NCBI GenBank assembly: GCA_035546975.1
Contig: DASZVS010000012.1
Coordinates: forward strand, 1-25,454
From: JARIHC01 sp035546975
GTDB taxonomy: Bacteria; Patescibacteriota; Saccharimonadia; Saccharimonadales; UBA4665
Reading direction: 5' to 3'
DNA: 25,454 nt
Shown: positions 22,208 to 25,454 of the stretch, piece by piece
How the letters are laid out: each line of letters opens with the position of its first letter
Position numbering within the stretch: the stretch's first letter is position 1
Notes under the pieces: model-generated
Database searches by the model: none
Told to the model about the DNA's origin: nothing
What the model saw: the letters and a program-made list of their open reading frames with translations, nothing else
Made by a program: the position numbers and the translations under genes

Positions 22208-22244
22208 GATTTATCCCTAGCGTTTTTAGCAGGGTTTATAAAGT

Positions 22245-24020
22245 ATGCCGCGACGTATCCCCCAAAAACCCAGTCTGCCTACCCGCAAAAAAACGGAAGC
22301 GGCACATAGTCCTGGAGCGACCGAGACGAAGTTTGACAAATATTTCGTTTCGCGGCTTGAGCGGCTTGAGCCGGTCAAGCGGTTCGTTATCGGCTGGCTG
22401 CTCCTATTAGTGGTACTGATTGGCGGGCTCTTTGCGCAAAATGTGTTACTGAGTAACTACTACCAGCCTCTACGTCCCGTTCCCGGCGGAATCTATAACG
22501 AAGGAGTAGAGGGTACATTCACGAATGCTAACCCGATCTTTGCCACGAGTGATGTTGACCGTTCGGTTTCGCGTCTGATTTTTGCGGGTCTTTTTACATA
22601 TGACCAGCACAATCATCTCACCGGCGAGCTGGCAAAAGATTACAGCGTTGACGCAGCTGGTACTACATATACGGTGCATCTCAAACCCCATCTTACATGG
22701 CAAGATGGAGCGCCCCTTACTAGCAATGACGTAGTTTTTACGTACCAGACAATTCAAAATCCTGATACGCAATCGCCGCTGGAAAGCAGCTGGCAAAACA
22801 TTGACGTTTCCGCGCCGAATGCCCAAACGGTAGTCTTTAAATTACCAGGCCCGCTGGCTTCATTTCCTTATAACTTAACCACGGGTATCGTGCCTAAACA
22901 CTTGCTGGGAGGAATTACTCCCGTCCGATTACGTTCGGCCGATTTCAATACCGTGCATCCAATTGGCGCGGGTCCCTTTGCCTGGCAGGCGATTCAAGTT
23001 ACCGGCAACGACCCATCGACCGCGCAGGAGCAAATCGCCATGGTGCCATTTGCGGGTTATGTCAGGGGCAAGCCTAAGCTGCAAGAATTTATTTTGCATG
23101 CCGACGCCTCTTCGGATCACCTTGTGCAACTTTTCAAAGGTGGCAAACTAACGGGGTTGGAGGGTTTATCGGCGGTACCGCCAGAAGTCGAGAGCATGTC
23201 TTCGCTCGAGATTCACAATCCGCTCCTAACAGCTGAGACCATGGTTTTCTTCAAGATGTCTTCCGGTGTGCTTTCTAACCAGCCAGTTCGGAACGCACTC
23301 GTGGAGGGGACGGATGTGCCAAAAATCATCAAAAGCCTCGGTTATCCGACCCGTACTGTCCGCGAACCGTTATTGCCGGGCCAAATAGGCTATGATCCGT
23401 CTCTAGTACAACCGCCGTTCAACCAGAAAGCGGCTGAGCAAATTCTCGACAATGATGGCTGGGTTCCTGGCAAGAACGGGATCCGCTATAAGAACGGCCA
23501 GGCACTGGAATTTACGCTGACCGCTGCCAATACGGCGGAATACCGTTCTGTGACCAAACAGTTGCAGAGCCAGTGGCGGCAGCTCGGCGTGGATGCCCAT
23601 ATTCAGCTGCAGGATAGCTCGGACTTCCATAACACGCTCGCGTATCACAACTATGATGCGGTTCTCTACGGCATTTCCATAGGCGTTGATCCTGACGTGT
23701 TTGTGTACTGGGACAGTTCGCAGGCAGATGTGCGGTCTTCCAATCGCCTGAACTTTTCAGAATATAAAAATTCGGTTGCGGATGCTTCTATAGAGGCTGG
23801 GCGCACCCGGATGGCGGCAAGTTTGCGGGCTATCAAGTATAAGCCTTTTTTGGAGGCGTGGCAGAAGGACTATCCTGCACTTGGGCTATATCAGCCGCGC
23901 ATGCTATACCTAACGAATGGCAGGGTTGCCAATTTTGGCGACGGCCCTTTTAATTCGGCGGCTGATCGCTTTGATAACGTCCAGAACTGGGAAATCCGAC
24001 AGGCCAGGACTAATAGCTAG
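22245..24020 (+). CDS. Membrane-anchored oligopeptide-binding protein (SBP family 5)
   Basis: A 591-residue solute-binding protein of the OppA/DppA type (SBP_bac_5). A basic cytoplasmic N-terminus (residues 1-47) leads into a single membrane segment at about 48-66 ('FVIGWLLLLVVLIGGLFAQ') in place of a cleavable lipoprotein signal. The binding domain begins near 85 with 'GVEGTFTNANPIFATSDVD', then 'LIFAGLFTYDQHNHLTGELAKDY', 'TYTVHLKPHLTWQDGAPLTSNDV' and 'YPTRTVREPLLPG'. It would hold peptides outside the membrane for an ABC permease, which is not in this window. The anchoring by an uncleaved helix is what one expects in a cell with no usable lipoprotein route or single-membrane envelope. It is followed by tRNA-Leu. 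Confidence 0.9.
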   Translation: MPRRIPQKPSLPTRKKTEAAHSPGATETKFDKYFVSRLERLEPVKRFVIGWLLLLVVLIGGLFAQNVLLSNYYQPLRPVPGGIYNEGVEGTFTNANPIFATSDVDRSVSRLIFAGLFTYDQHNHLTGELAKDYSVDAAGTTYTVHLKPHLTWQDGAPLTSNDVVFTYQTIQNPDTQSPLESSWQNIDVSAPNAQTVVFKLPGPLASFPYNLTTGIVPKHLLGGITPVRLRSADFNTVHPIGAGPFAWQAIQVTGNDPSTAQEQIAMVPFAGYVRGKPKLQEFILHADASSDHLVQLFKGGKLTGLEGLSAVPPEVESMSSLEIHNPLLTAETMVFFKMSSGVLSNQPVRNALVEGTDVPKIIKSLGYPTRTVREPLLPGQIGYDPSLVQPPFNQKAAEQILDNDGWVPGKNGIRYKNGQALEFTLTAANTAEYRSVTKQLQSQWRQLGVDAHIQLQDSSDFHNTLAYHNYDAVLYGISIGVDPDVFVYWDSSQADVRSSNRLNFSEYKNSVADASIEAGRTRMAASLRAIKYKPFLEAWQKDYPALGLYQPRMLYLTNGRVANFGDGPFNSAADRFDNVQNWEIRQARTNS

Positions 24021-24023
24021 AGC

Positions 24024-24052
24024 TTGAATTTACAGGGGAAAACAGATACCAT
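24024..24052 (+). promoter_or_regulatory. Promoter of tRNA-Leu
   Basis: TTGAAT (24024-24029), 17-base spacer, TACCAT (24047-24052), predicted start near 24059, 13 bases before the tRNA. Confidence 0.5.
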
Positions 24053-24071
24053 ATGATGGTCTTGATTCTAA

Positions 24072-24158
24072 GCGGATGTGGCGGAATTGGTAGACGCGCT
24101 AGCTTCAGGAGCTAGTGAACTTCGGTTCGTGGAGGTTCAAGTCCTCTCATCCGCACCA
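24072..24158 (+). tRNA. tRNA-Leu (anticodon CAG)
   Basis: The acceptor stem GCGGATG / CATCCGC pairs perfectly, with discriminator A (24155) and CCA encoded (24156-24158). The anticodon stem CTAGC / GCTAG encloses TTCAGGA with CAG at 24106-24108. A long variable arm with a TTCG tetraloop (GAAC-TTCG-GTTC) is typical of class II tRNA-Leu. The T arm GGAGG-TTCAAGT-CCTCT is standard. The 3' half is overlapped on the minus strand by the recombinase reading frame, consistent with this tRNA being an integration site. Confidence 0.97.
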
Positions 24159-25454
24159 AACTTTCGACGTTATAACCAGCGGCCTCAAAAATGGGGTCGC
24201 TGGTTCTTGCTTCCATGCCGTCCGAATTCGGCTTGCTAGCGCGGATTGTTTCCTCGGTCTGGAGGTTCCACGATTCAGACCAGCGGCCGACAAAGCCCCC
24301 GTCTTCCTCATTGATCGACGGTTGACCGAGCAGCAGGCCGAACGGATCAGCGAAGCGGAAGCCGACAACCTTCTCGTCTACGACCTCGATCCGCTCAAAA
24401 AACGCCTGGTTGAGTAGGCGGCGCTCGTTCGGCTCGGCCTGGATGTAGGCACTCTGAACATCGTCAAGGAGCCCGAGCGCGACGTTGAGCGCGTCTAGGA
24501 CGCGCTGGTGCGAGACGTCCAGCGTGGCGATGGTTTGCTCGGCTCCCTGGCGCTCGCGTCGGATGCGCGCCTGCTCCTCGGCAAAGAGATCGTCGCTGAC
24601 CTGATCGGCGTAATGGGCCTTCAGCAGCTTCCGTTCCTCGCCGCTCAAGCGCGCAAGCTCGCCTTCCGCATCGGTGAGCTTGCTTCCGGCAATCTCGGCC
24701 AGCTTCCCGATGTAGCGCTCGACACTGCCGCGAATCCCAGCAATGCGATCTCCCGAGAGCTGGACGATGGAATAGTGATCCTCGATCGCGGCTTCGACAG
24801 CCTCAGCCCGGTTATATCCCTGCGGGCAGGTTCGATCGGTGCAAAGCATGTACTCGTATTCGCCGCCGTTGCCTTTCGTGCGGGTGTAGGTCAGACGACC
24901 GCCGCACTCGCCGCAGAAGACCGTCCCGCGCAGATAGTGGAAGTGCCGCCAAGCCTTCTCGCCGCTCTTGCGCTTTGAATCAAGCAGCTCTTGCACGTCC
25001 TCAAACGTGCCGGGGTCGATCATCGGCAGGTGTCGGCCCTTGTAGACCTTGCCCGCGTATCGGACTTCCCCGATGTAGTAGGGGTTGCGTAGAAGCTGCT
25101 GAAGGCGATTGACGCCGAGGGCCTGTTCGGGTGCTTTCTTGGTTGCCCGCGAGCGAAGTCCCTTTTCCTCCATCAGCGCGGCCAGCTCCATCAGCGAGTA
25201 TTCGCCGCTCGCGTAGAGAACAAACGCCTCCTTAATGAGCGGGGCGCGTTCGGGGTCGAGTGCCACCGTACGAACCTCGCGCCCTTCGATCAGCTCCCGA
25301 CAATTGACGTAGCCGATCGGGGCGCGGCCGGGGGTGCCGCCGACTTCGACCTTCTGCGTCAGTCCTCGCGTAACTTCAATGGCGAGTTGCCGCCGCTCAT
25401 GGGCCGCGATCGAGCCCATGATGCCGAAGACCAGCAGACCAGTCGGATCGCCGC
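24112..25454 (-). CDS. Large serine recombinase (partial, 5' end outside window)
   Basis: The frame is open to the right edge, so the catalytic N-terminus with the Ser is missing. The visible part begins at the end of the resolvase domain ('GDPTGLLVFGIMGSIAAHERR'). It continues with the Recombinase DNA-binding domain ('GRAPIGYVNCREL', 'NRLQQLLRNPYYIGEVRY'), a zinc ribbon ('FCGECGGRL...CTDRTCPQG'), a coiled coil ('SKLTDAEGELARLSGEERKL') and a C-terminal 'RRLLNQAFFERI' region. Such enzymes integrate phages and elements at attP/attB. The last residues ('VRMRGLEPPRTEVH') are simply the tRNA-Leu sequence read in antisense. Base composition is much richer in G/C than the neighbours (39 and 42 G/C in two 60-base lines, 24481-24600), pointing to a foreign origin. 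Confidence 0.92.
   Translation of the reverse strand, partial: GDPTGLLVFGIMGSIAAHERRQLAIEVTRGLTQKVEVGGTPGRAPIGYVNCRELIEGREVRTVALDPERAPLIKEAFVLYASGEYSLMELAALMEEKGLRSRATKKAPEQALGVNRLQQLLRNPYYIGEVRYAGKVYKGRHLPMIDPGTFEDVQELLDSKRKSGEKAWRHFHYLRGTVFCGECGGRLTYTRTKGNGGEYEYMLCTDRTCPQGYNRAEAVEAAIEDHYSIVQLSGDRIAGIRGSVERYIGKLAEIAGSKLTDAEGELARLSGEERKLLKAHYADQVSDDLFAEEQARIRRERQGAEQTIATLDVSHQRVLDALNVALGLLDDVQSAYIQAEPNERRLLNQAFFERIEVVDEKVVGFRFADPFGLLLGQPSINEEDGGFVGRWSESWNLQTEETIRASKPNSDGMEARTSDPIFEAAGYNVESLVRMRGLEPPRTEVH
24174..24205 (+). repeat. Inverted repeat just after tRNA-Leu
   Basis: AACCAGCG (24174-24181) and CGCTGGTT (24198-24205), a perfect 8-base palindrome separated by 16 bases, 15 bases after the tRNA. 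It might end the tRNA transcript or mark a recombination crossover flank. It also lies within the recombinase C-terminal codons. Confidence 0.5.

Noticed and set aside
1..25454. CRISPR array, rRNA operon, insertion sequence
   Set aside because: No regularly spaced direct repeats, rRNA segments or transposase genes were seen; the only mobile-element enzyme is the recombinase at the right edge.

Overview
The window looks like chromosomal DNA of a member of the Candidate Phyla Radiation (Patescibacteria), most likely Candidatus Saccharibacteria (TM7) or a near relative. The reasons are: single housekeeping genes scattered without their usual operons; several compact orphan proteins; a membrane-anchored peptide-binding protein; a Patescibacteria-type baseplate-like protein beside ruvX and mltG; very short intergenic gaps; and start codons placed 7-9 bases after a -10 box, which suggests leaderless mRNAs. 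UGA is used as a stop (560, 17267), so this is genetic code 11, not the code 25 of Absconditabacteria/Gracilibacteria. The phylum call is an inference from gene content.

Layout. 1-3443 is a cell-envelope and repair block: the tail of a baseplate-J-like protein, ruvX, mltG, then a strong promoter, a structured leader and a LysM-CHAP cell-wall hydrolase that seems to lack an AUG/GUG/UUG start. A 123-base imperfect inverted repeat separates it from obg and sbcB (exonuclease I). 6364-7600 holds a small membrane protein on the minus strand behind a consensus promoter and an orphan protein. 7699-12564 has uvrA, a leaderless orphan gene, a DedA-family protein (minus) and rplY/ctc. 12561-14339 (minus) is an ABC exporter. 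14583-16352 is an unrecognised acidic protein with two membrane segments. 16371-19494 is trhO, an AT-rich C39-like peptidase and uvrC. 19487-20182 (minus) is an orphan with a terminator-like hairpin inside its coding start. 20266-24020 is an M24 aminopeptidase, a holin-4-type membrane protein, secG and a membrane-anchored oligopeptide-binding protein. A tRNA-Leu(CAG) follows, and its 3' half is overlapped on the opposite strand by a GC-rich large serine recombinase running off the window end. This marks one edge of an integrated element.

How the genes work together. uvrA and uvrC belong to nucleotide excision repair (uvrB is not here), with ruvX and sbcB for recombination. mltG, the LysM-CHAP protein and possibly the C39-like peptidase act on peptidoglycan or peptides. 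secG, the peptide-binding protein and the aminopeptidase suggest secretion and peptide scavenging, which fits an episymbiont with few biosynthetic pathways. The most unusual signals are the LysM-CHAP leader and its apparent AUU start, the recurrent leaderless promoters, a UvrC without its cysteine cluster, and the recombinase/tRNA overlap.
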